A stretch of 64,000 nt of DNA. Origin: Chrysomallon squamiferum (taxonomy: Eukaryota > Mollusca > Gastropoda > Neomphalida > Peltospiridae). Shown here piece by piece: positions 25,066-35,679 of the stretch. Below the pieces are notes generated by a model. The model was not told the DNA's origin. It was given only the letters and a program-made list of their open reading frames with translations, and did not search any database. Both the position numbers and the translations under genes were made by a program. Position 1 is the stretch's first letter, and each line of letters starts with the position of its first letter. The stretch lies in assembly GCA_012295275.1 (NCBI GenBank), contig CM022675.1, positions 10,229,182 through 10,293,181 on the forward strand, in the 5' to 3' direction.

Positions 25066-25506
25066 ATTAACTTTGCTCATGACATAAAAATTTAATATAT
25101 ATTTAAAAAAAAAAAAATATTTTATTTACTTGTCAAAGACAAGCAAATAAAATAATAAATTAAAAAAAAAAAAACAAAAAAAACACCAATAACTTTACAA
25201 AAGAAATAAAATGTAATCAAAAGCCCTTTCTTTTAATAATGTAATAAAATAAAGGAGAAATAATCCCTGTTATTAAACAATTTGCAATCAGATCTGGAGA
25301 TGATATATATATATATATATTCAAATCAACAAAAATGGTGTACACTGCTTGGCAAATACAATTTTTGAGAAACTGGAAGAAAACAGAATTTCCATATATA
25401 TATATATTAACAAACATATATTAGCAACTAAGACTACAGTGTTTTTTTTGTTGATAAGTCAAATTGCTATCTGTCCAGTTTTAAGTTTCTTCTTACACAT
25501 TTCTCT

Positions 25507-26682
25507 TCACAGTGATGTCTCTACTTCTATTTTACTGGGTTTATTTTTGTAAGTTAACCACAAACTTTTAATTACATCAGAAAAGAGAATTTCACTTGTG
25601 TTTTTCACAATCAGTCTCAGAACAAAGACTCCGTCGTCATGGAGATACTGATCAGCAAATTTCTTTGCCAGCATTTCATCATATTCTGTGTGAATTTCAC
25701 CAATCTCCTTCAGATGTTTCTTCACAAACTTCCTGCGATTGTGCTGTACAAAAAGTAGCTGAAACCAGACGAGTGAATTCCACACTGTTACCACGGAGAC
25801 AAGGAAAAGCCAAAACCAGAGAAAGATGAAGATGTTTTCATTGAAGAGGTTGTAAGGCAGGACACACTGCACTGTTTGTCTCTCTACATTAGTCATCTGG
25901 CGAATGTCAAAGTCACAGAGGGTGATTTTTGGAAAACGTTTCGATTCAGTCCACGAATGATCATTTATCAAGCCCGACACGATTTCTAAACCATACACGC
26001 TGTACCATTCTCCAAGAAAAGCATTCAGAAGGAAAAACTGGCCCACGACATTTGCAACGTACAGAAGCTTTATGAACATGTAGAGTCCAGTTAGATACCT
26101 CCCTGCGTGTTTCTGCCAGAGAAACACGAAACATTTAGACAAGTGCTGAAGAAAACTCTTTTTTTGTAGCTTTTCTTTATCTCCAGCCACCTGCTCATGT
26201 ACTGTACCACTCGCTTTGTTGTCTCGTCTCTCTTCTCAGCTGAACTCAGCTGCAGCTCTGTGATGATGTTCACAACCTGCTCCAAACTGATTCCACTATT
26301 TGTATTCAGCAGACGCCATATGACAGCAGGCAGCTTGAAGAGGAAAGCCATGAACAAGAGAATGACAGGCACCCACTGGTAGTAGGGCAGGTGTCGCTCC
26401 TCTCTCTCAGAGTGCTTGTCTGGGATTCCTTCGTGTATCGGGACGTAGTACGTGCCATTCACCCAGCAGAATGATTTAGTAAACGCGACCATGGACGCTG
26501 TGAACTGAGCTGGACACCAGCAGTCTATAGGACTGCCAAAAAACTGTCCTCCACTGATGAAAACAGAGAAGAGAGCCAGCAACACAACAGTGTACAGATG
26601 ATTGAACCGGTCCACCCAGTCATCATCCTTACTTGAGCTGAGCTTGGAGAATGTCGCAAAGCCTCCCAGAATAGAGCTCACA
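25507..26682 (-). CDS. innexin gap-junction protein, main exon, one frameshift
   Basis: This exon encodes nearly all of an innexin (about 393 residues if joined to exon 1). Innexins form gap junctions and hemichannels in the plasma membrane of protostomes. Visible in order: N-terminal ILGGF; TM1 (VVLLALFSVFISGG); first extracellular loop with CWCPAQF and FCW; the signature YYQW at about residues 102-105 entering TM2; TM3 (LLYVANVVGQFFLLNAFL); second loop with CDFD and QCVLPYN; TM4 (FIFLWFWLFLVSVVTVW); stop at 25507. The frame shifts once, at a run of seven T on the plus strand (26159-26165): one missing A on the coding strand separates KKSYKK from KSFLQHLSKC. Everything else is conserved, so an assembly/sequencing error or a very recent mutation is more likely than an old pseudogene. 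Confidence 0.9.
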
Positions 26683-27424
26683 CTGAAATAATTTCAATAT
26701 ATAATAAAATAAATAAAAGAATAAAAAGAGATATATGTTTTAAATTTAACAACTAGAGTTTCTAACTTAATCTAAAATGTTTTTCTTAAATAAAATATTT
26801 TTGATATTTATTTCTTGTATCATTTCAAGCAACAATGGTTAAGAACATCAACTCAATAGGTTTTGCAAAAGTTATAACAACATATTTATACACACATTTA
26901 TATGTATATAAAATTTGTTCTCTGGTTTGTTATTAGGTGACAAAGATGCAGGAATAAACCTGAAATACCAAAGTGATGAGAAAATGCTTCCAGATTCTTG
27001 GTTACAGAAACACATTTCAAAATGAAGAATTAATCCAAACTACTTAACATATCACACATCTGAAATCATTAACCTATTTTACAGTCCTGAAACCTTGTTT
27101 GAATGTGATTGTACCTCACTGCTATTTTTGTTTTTTAATAAACAAGCAAGAGTGTTAAAACTGTGTGTATGAAGACAAAACAAACAAGAGAGAGTGTTAA
27201 ATGAAAACTGTGGAGACAAAACAAAAAAGCCTTTTATGGGCCTCAGTACTTAGATATAACTTCCTTTTCACCACCTGTCAGATTGCTTCCCTTTAATTTG
27301 TATTTTACTCAACTTATTCTAAAACGCTTTATATTAATTTTCCAAATATTTTTATTTTCTGACGACTAAAATAATGGAAAATAAAAAATAAAAATTTAGA
27401 AAAAAATAAAAATTTAATACTTAC

Positions 27425-27429
27425 GACAT
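27425..27429 (-). CDS. innexin start-codon exon (ATG TC)
   Basis: The minus strand reads ATGTC followed by the donor GTAAGTATT. The main exon begins with TGTGAGC after the acceptor TTATTTCAG (26683-26684). Joining gives ATG-TCT-GTG-AGC in frame with ILGGF, the usual innexin N-terminus. The main exon has no upstream ATG of its own. The coding part of this exon is five bases; its 5' limit is unknown. Confidence 0.65.
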
Positions 27430-27701
27430 GACTCTTATTTCAGCTTATAACACTTTCTGTTGATTCCGTTTTAACTGAAATAATTTAACATCAAAAATAC
27501 ATTAACAAACGTTCATTATAACAAAAGCTCAAAGCATGGGACATGGTAACAAAAATGTATTATAATTTATTATCCTTTATTAAATGTATGTCGAAAATAA
27601 ATAGTGTACGTTAACAGGTTTAAGGTTAAAATATTATTTCGAAGACACTTTTATTATTTATCCATCTCAAACTGTAAAATCTGAAATAACTTATTTAAAA
27701 A

Positions 27702-27745
27702 AAAAAAACCCCAAAACCCCCAAAACCCCAAAAAAAAAACAACTA
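27702..27745. repeat. C4A4 tract resembling G-rich telomeric repeats
   Basis: CCCCAAAACCCCCAAAACCCC flanked by A-runs. The opposite strand has three G4-5 tracts separated by T4, the pattern of TTTTGGGG repeats. Three tracts are one short of an intramolecular quadruplex. Probably local slippage. Confidence 0.8.
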
Positions 27746-27954
27746 TATTGATATAGTAATTATAATTAGCACTTTTAAAGTTGTTGGTGACTAATTTTGT
27801 TTTACTGAAATTTTCCTCGCCAGTTTTTTATTAATTCATCTATTAAAAGACCCCAAAAGAGACATTCATTGATTTACCACGGATACAAAAGTTAAAACTG
27901 AACATGTTTTGGAAAATCATCAGCGAGATTTCAGCTCAAAAAGTAGTTTTTCAA

Positions 27955-28060
27955 CCTACCTTCGATCGACACAGTTATTTGCGCTCCGGTATCGCCATGA
28001 GACTTTTTCGCACATGCGCAGTTGACACACTCGTAGGGATTACGTCAGCTTTTGTATTAC
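27955..28060 (-). promoter_or_regulatory. candidate CpG-rich promoter and 5' UTR exon of the innexin gene
   Basis: A short CpG-rich patch in AT-rich DNA, 530-630 bp upstream of the innexin ATG. It contains GCACATGCGCAG, close to the NRF1 palindrome, and TTACGTCA, a CRE variant. On the minus strand a donor (CGATCGAAG then GTAGGTTG, at about 27960) could end an untranslated first exon. Assignment to the innexin gene is by position and strand only. Confidence 0.4.
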
Positions 28061-28254
28061 ATACCACAAGTTAAACGAGGCTTTTAACTTACTAATTAGA
28101 TTAATAATTAATTTCTGTACAAAATGATCTGAATAAAATATCCGATTGCAATATACATATTACATACATACCATGGCCGTAACTACACTGAAGAAAAATA
28201 ATTTTGTATCTGTATAAATGAACTGTCTATTGTTTTACGTAATTTTTTGTTTCT

Positions 28255-28702
28255 ATTAATTAATTAATTTATTATTATTATTATTATTTCTTCTTAAGGG
28301 AAGTCTGTCTGTATGTATCTATATAGATAAATATAGATATATGTACACACCTCTCTTTCTCTCTCTGTATGTGTGTATGTGTCTCAATGTACATATACAT
28401 ACATACAAACATATGTTTTTATCTGTGAGTGACGTGTAATTTGTGTATCATTGTCTGTCTGTCTGTATGTATGTATCTATATAGATAAATATAGATATAT
28501 GTACACACCTCTCTTTCTCTCTATGTGTGTATGTGTCTCAATATACATATACATACATACAAACATATGTTTTTATCTGTGAGTGATGTGTAATTTGTAC
28601 ATCATTGTCTGTATGTATGTATCTATATAGATAAATATAGATATATGTACACACCTCTCTTTATCTCTATGTGTGTATGTGTCTCAATGTACATATATAT
28701 AC

Positions 28703-28770
<68 letters not shown>

Positions 28771-28790
28771 GTATGAAGCACTATTAGTAA
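28255..28790. repeat. ~155-bp repeat, three copies, ending in (AT)n
   Basis: ATCTATATAGATAAATATAG, ACACACCTCTCTTT and GTGTCTCAATGTACATA recur at about 28316, 28475 and 28620. The last copy expands into CATA and about 24 AT units. Confidence 0.9.
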
Positions 28791-28945
28791 CATAACAAAC
28801 ACCAATAATGCATCTACTACTACACTACGATAGCGATCACCCCAGTAACAGTACGACTACATCAACTGCTTTTTATTCTCAGTAACTTAAAAACGTATAT
28901 TTTGTAAGCAGAACTATTTTATAATCTATCGACTACACCTTAGAC

Positions 28946-29432
28946 CAATGCTTCCCAACCTTTCAAATATAGCGACCCATTTTAGAACAAGCAATCAGGA
29001 AGCGACCCCAATCCTTAAAATATCTTATATATATATACATTCATTTTTTTGTACAACAAACTGCCATATATTGCGATTATTGAATTATAGATTATTTATT
29101 CGTGAAGTAACTATACATTCCGTAAATTCATGATTAATTTCAAATTTATTCATAAAAAATTCCAAAGCTCCTACAAACATTAATTAATTGCAAATCAATT
29201 CAAAATTATTCGAACACACAAATTTCCACCGTTATGTAAAGTATGTTTATGAACTGAACTTAATGAGACGGCTGGTATTGCAGTTTTTTAGCTAGCAATT
29301 CTATCCTGGGCTCCGTTGTTGATATAGCACACCTCAAGTCGTCTTCCACATTTAATTTATTTCGGTACTTGTTTTTAAGGATGAGAAGTTGGGAGAATGC
29401 TGCTTCACATAAGTCAGTTGTTGGGAACGGCA
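28946..29432 (-). mobile_element. hAT transposon relic with transposase C-terminus
   Basis: On the minus strand an uninterrupted frame from 29430 to a TAA at 29260-29262 encodes the hAT C-terminal dimerisation region (LCEAAFSQLLILKNKYRNK, then NVEDDLRCAISTTEPRIELL), the ZBED/SCAND3-like type. About 310 bp further, sequence at 28946 (CAATGCTTCCCAACCTTTC, then AGCGACCCATTTT) resembles a hAT terminal inverted repeat. The BED finger and catalytic core are absent; an ATT microsatellite begins where they should be. The hAT ends and domain are known family features; the left boundary is inferred. Confidence 0.8.
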
Positions 29433-29439
29433 ATAAATA

Positions 29440-29692
29440 TAATTACTGCTACTAATACTGCTACAAAAGTATTATTATCTCTATTATTAGTAGTAATAGT
29501 ACTAGTACTGGATTACTGGTAGTATTATTATTTATAATAGTTATTATTATTTATTATTATTATTATTATTATTTATTATTATTTATTACTATTACTATTA
29601 TTATTATTATTCTTTATTACTAGTATTATTATTATTACTGTTATTATTATTATTAGTATTGTTCTTATTGTTATTGTTATTATTATTATTAC

Positions 29693-29758
<66 letters not shown>

Positions 29759-29815
29759 TATTATTACTATTATTATTCTTATTATTCTTATTGTTATTAT
29801 TACTAATATTGTTTG
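29440..29815. repeat. (ATT)n-rich imperfect microsatellite
   Basis: About 370 bp of ATT units with ACT, GTT and CTT variants, ending next to the ErbB-like exon acceptor. Confidence 0.95.
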
Positions 29816-29829
29816 TTGTTGTTGTTCAG

Positions 29830-29951
29830 TAAGTCATGGAGAGGAGTGTGCTGACTCGTGTGATGGGCGTTGCTATGGGAAACTGCCGAACCAGTGCTGT
29901 CACCCCGAGTGTGCTGGGGGGTGTAACGGAACCAAGAACACTGACTGTCTG
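29830..29951 (+). CDS. ErbB/EGF-receptor-like furin-type cysteine-rich exon
   Basis: The exon lies between TTGTTGTTCAG and the donor CTG then GTGAGTTG. It encodes [29 protein letters not shown] and TKNTDCL. The cysteine spacing (C-x3-C-x3-C, then CC-x3-C-x3-C-x8-C) and the CCH-x-C-AGGC pattern match the first furin-like region of EGFR/ErbB receptors, more than insulin receptors. In ErbBs this region links the ligand-binding L domains outside the cell. It ends in phase 0 and continues into the exon at 30124. No L domain, membrane span or kinase lies in this window, so the gene is partial here. Confidence 0.75.
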
Positions 29952-30123
29952 GTGAGTTGAACTTTGACCTCAGACCAAACATTAGTTCACTAAACTGTAT
30001 GTAACCCTGTCTGTTGTTTGTGATTGCATGTGTGTGCATTTGAAACCCAAATTTATTAGTAGTAATATTTATTATTATTATTATTATTATTACCATTTTT
30101 TAATTTTTTAACGCTTTTTTCAG

Positions 30124-30432
30124 TCTTGTCGTCATTTCCTGAATGAAGGTGCCTGTGTGCCCTACTGTCCCCAGCAGTACACAGATGACCTTGACCCTGG
30201 TAAGATGGTGCCTAATCCAGAAGCCAAGTTCACACTGCATCAGTCTGTATTTACTGAGTTTCAGTATCAGTCTGTATTTACTGAATTTCTCAATAAGTCT
30301 GTACTTACTGAGTTTCTGAATAAGTCCGTATTTGCTGAGTTTCTGCTTCTGTCTGTATTTCCCGAGTTTCTTCATCAGTCTGTATTTACTGATTTTCTGC
30401 TTCTGTCTGTATTTACTGAGTTTCTGTATTAA
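30124..30432 (+). CDS. ErbB-like exon running in frame into a 27-bp minisatellite
   Basis: After a pyrimidine-rich acceptor (CTTTTTTCAG) the frame reads SCRHFLNEGACVPYCPQQYT and then VPNPEAKF. This parallels the ErbB order C-x-F/N-x-G-C-x3-CP followed by an NPEGKY/F-type motif. A strong donor-like GTAAGA occurs at 30200. If it is not used, the frame passes NPEAKF and, where ErbBs have a cysteine and the next module, enters repeats of SVFTEFLxx with a stop at 30432. The family part ends by about residue 39. Either the exon ends at 30199 or the minisatellite has replaced the exon's 3' end, making the locus defective. Confidence 0.6.
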   Translation, partial: SCRHFLNEGACVPYCPQQYTDDLDPGKMVPNPEAKFTLHQSVFTEFQYQSVFTEFLNKSVLTEFLNKSVFAEFLLLSVFPEFLHQSVFTDFLLLSVFTEFLY

Positions 30433-30815
30433 TCTCTATTTACTGAGTTTCTCAAAGAGTCTGTACTTACTGAGTTACTCAATAAGTCTGTATTACTGAG
30501 TTACTCAATAAGTCTGTATTTACTGAGTTACTCAATAAGTCTGTATTTGCTGAGTTTCTACATCAGTCTGTATTTACTCAGTTTCTGTATTAGTCTGTAT
30601 TTACTGAGTTACTCAATAAGTCTGTATTTGCTGAGTTTCTACATCAGTCTGTATTTACTCAGTTTCTGTACCAGTCTGTATTTACTGAGTTACTCAATAA
30701 GTCTGTATTTACTGAGTTTCTGTATCAGTCTGTATTTAAACCTCTCAGCAGTGGCAGGGTATGTTTTATTAGTTTCTGTATCAGTCTGTATTTAAACGTT
30801 TCTGTATCAGTCTGT
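30243..30815. repeat. 27-bp minisatellite (TCTGTATTTACTGAGTTTCT type)
   Basis: About 20 imperfect units of TCTGTATTTACTGAGTTTCT plus GTATCAG or CAATAAG, mostly 27 bp apart. It overlaps the 3' part of the ErbB-like exon. Confidence 0.92.
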
Positions 30816-30857
30816 GTTTTATGTTTTATTGTAAACCTCTCATGTGTGTCAGGGTAT

Positions 30858-30861
30858 GTTT

Positions 30862-30952
<91 letters not shown>
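30858..30952. repeat. (GT)n then (GA)n microsatellite
   Basis: About 11 GT units then about 34 GA units. Confidence 0.97.
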
Positions 30953-30954
<2 letters not shown>

Positions 30955-31087
30955 CTGCATGAATGATACTAATCAAAATAACATATGCATTAATCAGACA
31001 AATGTAGATTGATAAAAAAAAAGTATTATGTTCATGTTGGGATGGCTAAAAACATTGTTTACTGTTGATGTTAAATATTTTGTGTAG

Positions 31088-31188
31088 GTCATTGCAGTAT
31101 TGTTCAGTTGCTGTCTAGAAAGGGAGTTTATGTTATGGAGAAGGATGAATCAGCTGTACAGACACTGCAGACTGCACAATTCCAAGTT
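31088..31188 (+). CDS. unidentified internal exon
   Basis: Acceptor TTTTGTGTAG and donor GTT then GTAAGTTTTT. One frame is open and encodes HCSIVQLLSRKGVYVMEKDE followed by SAVQTLQTAQFQV. It ends in phase 0 and joins to the exon at 31508. No family is recognised. It lies downstream of the ErbB-like exons on the same strand but does not resemble ErbB extracellular sequence, so it may belong to another gene. Confidence 0.45.
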
Positions 31189-31507
31189 GTAAGTTTTTCA
31201 ATCTTATTTTCATTTCTTAGTAAGTAAAATAAGTTTTATAGTAACAACTCTTTACTGATTGTAAAATAGCATAATAATAATCATTTGTTTCCTGTTGTTT
31301 TGTTAATTATTTAAATTATTACCATTATCATCATTATCATTACAATGATTATACAAAGTGTATTGAAAATATTCCACACCCCTTTGTGTCTGAATAATCC
31401 AGTAACTGATAACAGCAAAATTTTAATTTTAATAATAACAGAAACATTATTATTTATTTATAACAGTTTATTATTTTTATTATTTATTTTGTATTTCTTT
31501 TTTTCAG

Positions 31508-31585
31508 AATGCACATACAGCTCTAATTGATGTGTTGATGTTGGCTAGTGAAGTTGTTTCAGTAGAAGGTGTTGTCCAGCACTGA
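31508..31585 (+). CDS. unidentified terminal exon
   Basis: Strong acceptor (TATTTCTTTTTTTCAG). The phase-0 frame encodes NAHTALIDVLMLASEVVSV plus EGVVQH and a TGA at 31583-31585. It continues the frame of the exon at 31088. The segment is helical and hydrophobic; no family is assigned. Confidence 0.45.
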   Translation, partial: NAHTALIDVLMLASEVVSVEGVVQH

Positions 31586-31788
31586 GGATAAAGTTTGTAC
31601 TGCTGCCACTGGAAAAGAGAAAAAAGCCTGAACAGGTGAACTCTTAGTTGTTCTTATGTATTTCTCATTATTCTAAACCTAATGAAGTTCAGTTTAAATT
31701 AATGTAGGAAGTTGGATTTTGTAACATGTACCAGTAAGTACACATGTACATACATTAGAATCTTGTATCATACACTGCATTTTAATTC

Positions 31789-31889
<101 letters not shown>

Positions 31890-32339
31890 ACAATACACAC
31901 ACACACACACAACACTTCCATTCATATAAACCTGATTATTTTCTGTAAATTTCTATATTTTAAAATAAAAGAAGAAGAAGTATAATATTTTTTGAGTATT
32001 TTAAAATGTTTGACTTTCCTGTTACCAGATGGAACTGCCAACCTTCACACAGTGTCACTGTTCCTGTGATGACAGACACACTAAAATACACTGGAGATGG
32101 ATGTACTGTAGCTGTTGTCTATAGTTTCTATTCTCTGCAGTCTCTCAATTTTCATGGTTTGTTTAACAGCACAATGTTTGTAAATAAAATAATGAATCAG
32201 GTTGTAGTCTTAATAACTAGTTAATCAACAAAATTCATCTTATAATATTAGGTCTGGTTTTCTTTTTTCTTTTTGAATATGATATATATGTAAATCTTTT
32301 GCTCTCTCTCTCTCTGTCTCTTTCTCTTTCTCTCTTTCG

Positions 32340-32740
32340 TCCAATCTCAGCAATATACTAAACTGTGGATTTAGTATTTGTTAAATGTTAGTATTTGGTT
32401 AATGGTTAGAATTTGTTAAATGTTAGTATTTTTAATTGTAAAATAATATGTGTGTGTGTTTGTGTTTATACACGTATTCAGATTAGTATGTGGTAATTAT
32501 TAGTAATTGTAACTAATTGGTTAAGGTTAGTATTTGTTAAATGTTAGTATGTTTGTGTGTGTGAGTGTATATGTGTTTGTATATATGTAAGTGTAGGTCT
32601 GTGTGTGTTCTGTCTGTATGGATGTATGTATGTGTCTGTATGGATGTATGTGTGTGTCTGTATATAACGTTTACTACCTGGTTAATGGTTAGTATTCATG
32701 TTAATTGTTAGTATTTTGGTTGCATGTTAGTACTTATTAA
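32340..32740. repeat. degenerate TTAGTATTTGTTAAATG repeat and GT/GTAT tracts
   Basis: Imperfect GGTTAGTATTTGTTAAATG units separated by GT-rich stretches; no gene. Confidence 0.7.
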
Positions 32741-32778
32741 TTAAAATACAATACAAACCTGAGCCCACATCTCAAGGG

Positions 32779-32834
32779 TTATAGAGCTGCAAGGAGCATA
32801 ACCAGCTTCACGTCAACATCATCAACACAATCTC
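32779..32834 (-). other. possible terminal exon, minus strand
   Basis: The minus strand has the acceptor TTTGCTATAG before 32834, then a frame GDCVDDVDVKLVMLLAAL with a TAA at 32779-32781. It lies downstream of the RING ORF on the same strand and could be a later exon of that gene. Support is splice context only. Confidence 0.2.
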
Positions 32835-33088
32835 CTATAGCAAAAGGGACAGAATGTTATTATCACTGCAGATATTACCAACTTCAAATAAATATTTTAC
32901 AAATAAATGTCTATATCTATTACTGTTACTATCATCATCATAAAATTAAAAAATGACAGAAGGATGCCAGCTGAAGTTAAAGCACAATACACCTAGAGTA
33001 ACATTGTAAGGTTTCCAATATTACACAAATCCTAGTACACGACCTATCAGAAGACAAAATTATAATAGAACAAATAAGATTTTCCACA

Positions 33089-33703
33089 CTAGAGAAGTAA
33101 ATATACGACTGATATACGTAAATATACGACTAATATACGTAAATATACGACTAATATACGTAAATATACGACTAATATACGTAAATATACGATTGATATA
33201 CGTAAATATACGATTGATATACGTAAATATACGACTAATATACGTAAATATACGACTAATATACGTAAATATACGACTGATATACGTAAATATACGATTG
33301 ATATACGACTGATATACGTAAATATACGACTAATATACGTAAATATACGACTGATATACGTAAATATACGACTGATATACGTAAATATACGACTGATGGG
33401 CCCAGCTGGAGAATGTCGTCTGACTCTTCTGAGTCTTTTCACTCTGAGAGGTGGCAATGTGTACATCTCGCAGTTTCCATCTCTTAAGTTGTACACGATG
33501 GCGGTGAAACTTTCAGAGCAAACTGGACAATTTTTTCTGCTTCTAGACCACCTCTCCAAACAGCTGAAACAAAACTCATGTAAACACGAGTCCGCATGAC
33601 ACTTATCTAAAAACTCTTCTGAACACAAAGAACAAATAGTTGACTTATCTGATTCAGGCTGTTGTGTTGATTCAGCAGTGCTGGGTGATGCAGATGTTGA
33701 CAT
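33089..33703 (-). CDS. Topors-like C3HC4 RING-finger protein, tail made of minisatellite
   Basis: The N-terminal 95 residues look like a real gene: a Ser/Thr-rich leader, then a C3HC4 RING (C24, C27, C40, H42, C45, C48, C59, C62, with SCLHEFCFSCLERW) followed by SFTAIVYNLRDGNCEMYTLP. The RING and what follows resemble Topors, a nuclear ubiquitin/SUMO E3 ligase with this RING near its N-terminus. Topors proteins are usually several hundred residues or longer; here the basic stretch RVKRLRRVRRHS is followed after about residue 103 by 7-residue repeats (ISRIFTY) from a 21-bp minisatellite, ending at 33089. The start fits an exon opened by ...TTATTGCAG at about 33842; the in-frame stop upstream makes the ATG at 33703 the first possible. 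It may be a truncated gene copy, or the exon may splice out within the repeat. Confidence 0.65.
   Translation of the reverse strand: MSTSASPSTAESTQQPESDKSTICSLCSEEFLDKCHADSCLHEFCFSCLERWSRSRKNCPVCSESFTAIVYNLRDGNCEMYTLPPLRVKRLRRVRRHSPAGPISRIFTYISRIFTYISRIFTYISRIFTYISRISIVYLRISVVYLRILVVYLRILVVYLRISIVYLRISIVYLRILVVYLRILVVYLRILVVYLRISVVYLLL
33095..33395. repeat. 21-bp minisatellite overlapping the RING ORF
   Basis: About 14 units of TATACGACTAATATACGTAAA with T/C and G/A variants; one unit is shortened (about 33300). Confidence 0.95.
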
Positions 33704-33899
33704 CCCTGGTCTTTCTCCACATGCTGCTTTTACAGGGTCACGTTCGGAAATCTTTCGCCCTTTTGGAGGCTTTTCGGGGCACCCATCATCCTGTCCTTTC
33801 CGTTTCTTGGACGCGCTTACTTTTCCTATTTCGTATTAATAACTGCAATAACATTGAAGGAGAAAACAAAATTATATATAATCTAAAAATCTATTAATT

Positions 33900-35120
33900 T
33901 TATTTCTGCTGTTAGAACTATTTCTATTTTTATTTTATTTTTTAATGGCAGTACATTTTTTTTTCACTTATACGTTTTATCTGTTTGTTTTACTAAAGTT
34001 AATCTTTGCACAAGGATTTTACAAGCAGGGCGAATGTTCACACAATGAACATATAGCTTGGAACTGTGCATGAATTTATTACATAATGTCAGTTTCGTGT
34101 CTAAAATGACAGGTGTACAAGGTTTAAATTGTTTGTGGATGGTGATTTTAAAAATGTATTCAAAATAAATTAAAATCTATTACCAAACACACAGACACAC
34201 ACACATATTTAAGGTTTATATGTGATGTGATTTCATATAATGAAATTTATTATTTTATTTATTTATTTATTTTTAAGTTTTTGCGGTTTTATTGTGTCAC
34301 AGCTTTTAAAACTTATATTTATATTTCAATTATTGTTATTATCAGTGTTACTTTTTCTTTATCTATATTATTGTTCTTGTTGCTTTTTGCTGTTGGAGGA
34401 GTTGTTAGGTACTCAAAAGTGATTTTCAGTCAAATTGTTCGAAAGTTTCGGATTTATAGGCTCGTTTAATATTGCCATTTTGAAGAAAACGTTTTATAGG
34501 CTCGTTTCATAATATGTCAACTGTGTCTTCCAAACTCTGCTAACATTTATTTACATATAAAGTTGGCAAAATCATTCATTTGGTATTATATATGTATCTT
34601 TGAAAATTCATAACTTCATTCTATTATAAATATAATTATTTTATTATTATTTATAACCGATACACACTTGCAGAAACATAATCAAAGATACTTCTGATAT
34701 TGTGATTATTTTTGTAACATTCATGAAATAAACATAACGATAAAGATACAAGCATCAGTAGAACTAAGTTAAAACAGTGGGGCAGACCAAAAGATGGAGC
34801 GCTTTAGAATACCTACAGACAGACAGACTGACAGGGAGAGATTATTTAGATAGAAATATAGACAGATTTGCAATTCATAGCCAATTGTATGTTTGTAAGG
34901 GAATATTGGTTCGTTGGTATTTAGAGTGGTAGGTATGAAGACGGCTGATAAATTACTAGAGTTTACATTAAATTGATATATGTGGATAGGTATAAAATTA
35001 AAATAATAAGACAGGTAGGCAGGCAGATGCGATTGATCCGACAAAGTGAAGTGAAGTGAAACAAATGAACGTGCTAATCAGAGCTAGCTGTTGTGAAGCA
35101 CGTCTACGACGGGCTCGTTT
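33900..35120. other. no gene recognised
   Basis: AT-rich DNA with hydrophobic chance frames at 34227-34469. A CpG-containing patch at 35095-35150 (GGGCTCG, GGGCGTGTC) could be regulatory but no exon attaches to it. Confidence 0.4.
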
Positions 35121-35154
35121 TCTGTCAGCTCAGCGGGCGTGTCTGTCGCAGAAA

Positions 35155-35390
35155 AGAGTTAGAGAGTGGATAGAGAATGGATAGAGAGTGCATAGAGAGT
35201 GGATAGAGAATGGATAGAGTGCATAGAGAGTGGATAGAGTGGAGAATGGATAGAGAGTGGATTGAGAATGGATAGAGAGTGGATAGAGAATGGATAGAGA
35301 ATGCATAGAGAGTGGATAGAGTGGATTGAGAATGGATAGAGAGTGGATAGAGAATGGATAAAGAGTGGATAGAGAGTGGATTGAAGGTCT
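35155..35390. repeat. GGATAGAGA-type short tandem repeat
   Basis: About 20 units alternating AGAGAATGGATAG and AGAGTGGATAG or GTGCATAG, period about 10-11 bp. Confidence 0.95.
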
Positions 35391-35679
35391 CCTATTCATT
35401 TATTATCTACATTTTAAAAATAATAAAAAAACCACAAAAAAAAACAACAATAACCGGGTTAGAATGGTCTGAATGTAAGTACGTATAGTACGTATAATTT
35501 TGTTTTTAATTATTAATTTAATTGGCCATTCAAACTGATCCGTCAGTCAGCCGTTCCATCCATAGATCCATCGGCTGTTCAACCGATCAATCTGTAAGTC
35601 AATAAATTCATGTAACTGTTGTTTGTTTTTTTGTGTGTTAAAAAAAATAAAAAATAAAAAAAGTCTAAAGTTTGTGTTT

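Noticed and set aside
27702-27745. Ciliate-type telomere or foreign DNA from the CCCCAAAA motif
   Set aside because: Only three C-runs in A-rich DNA; local slippage is a sufficient explanation.
31088-31585. Assignment of these two exons to the ErbB-like gene or to a chaperonin C-terminus
   Set aside because: Neither similarity was strong enough; the exons are reported as unidentified.
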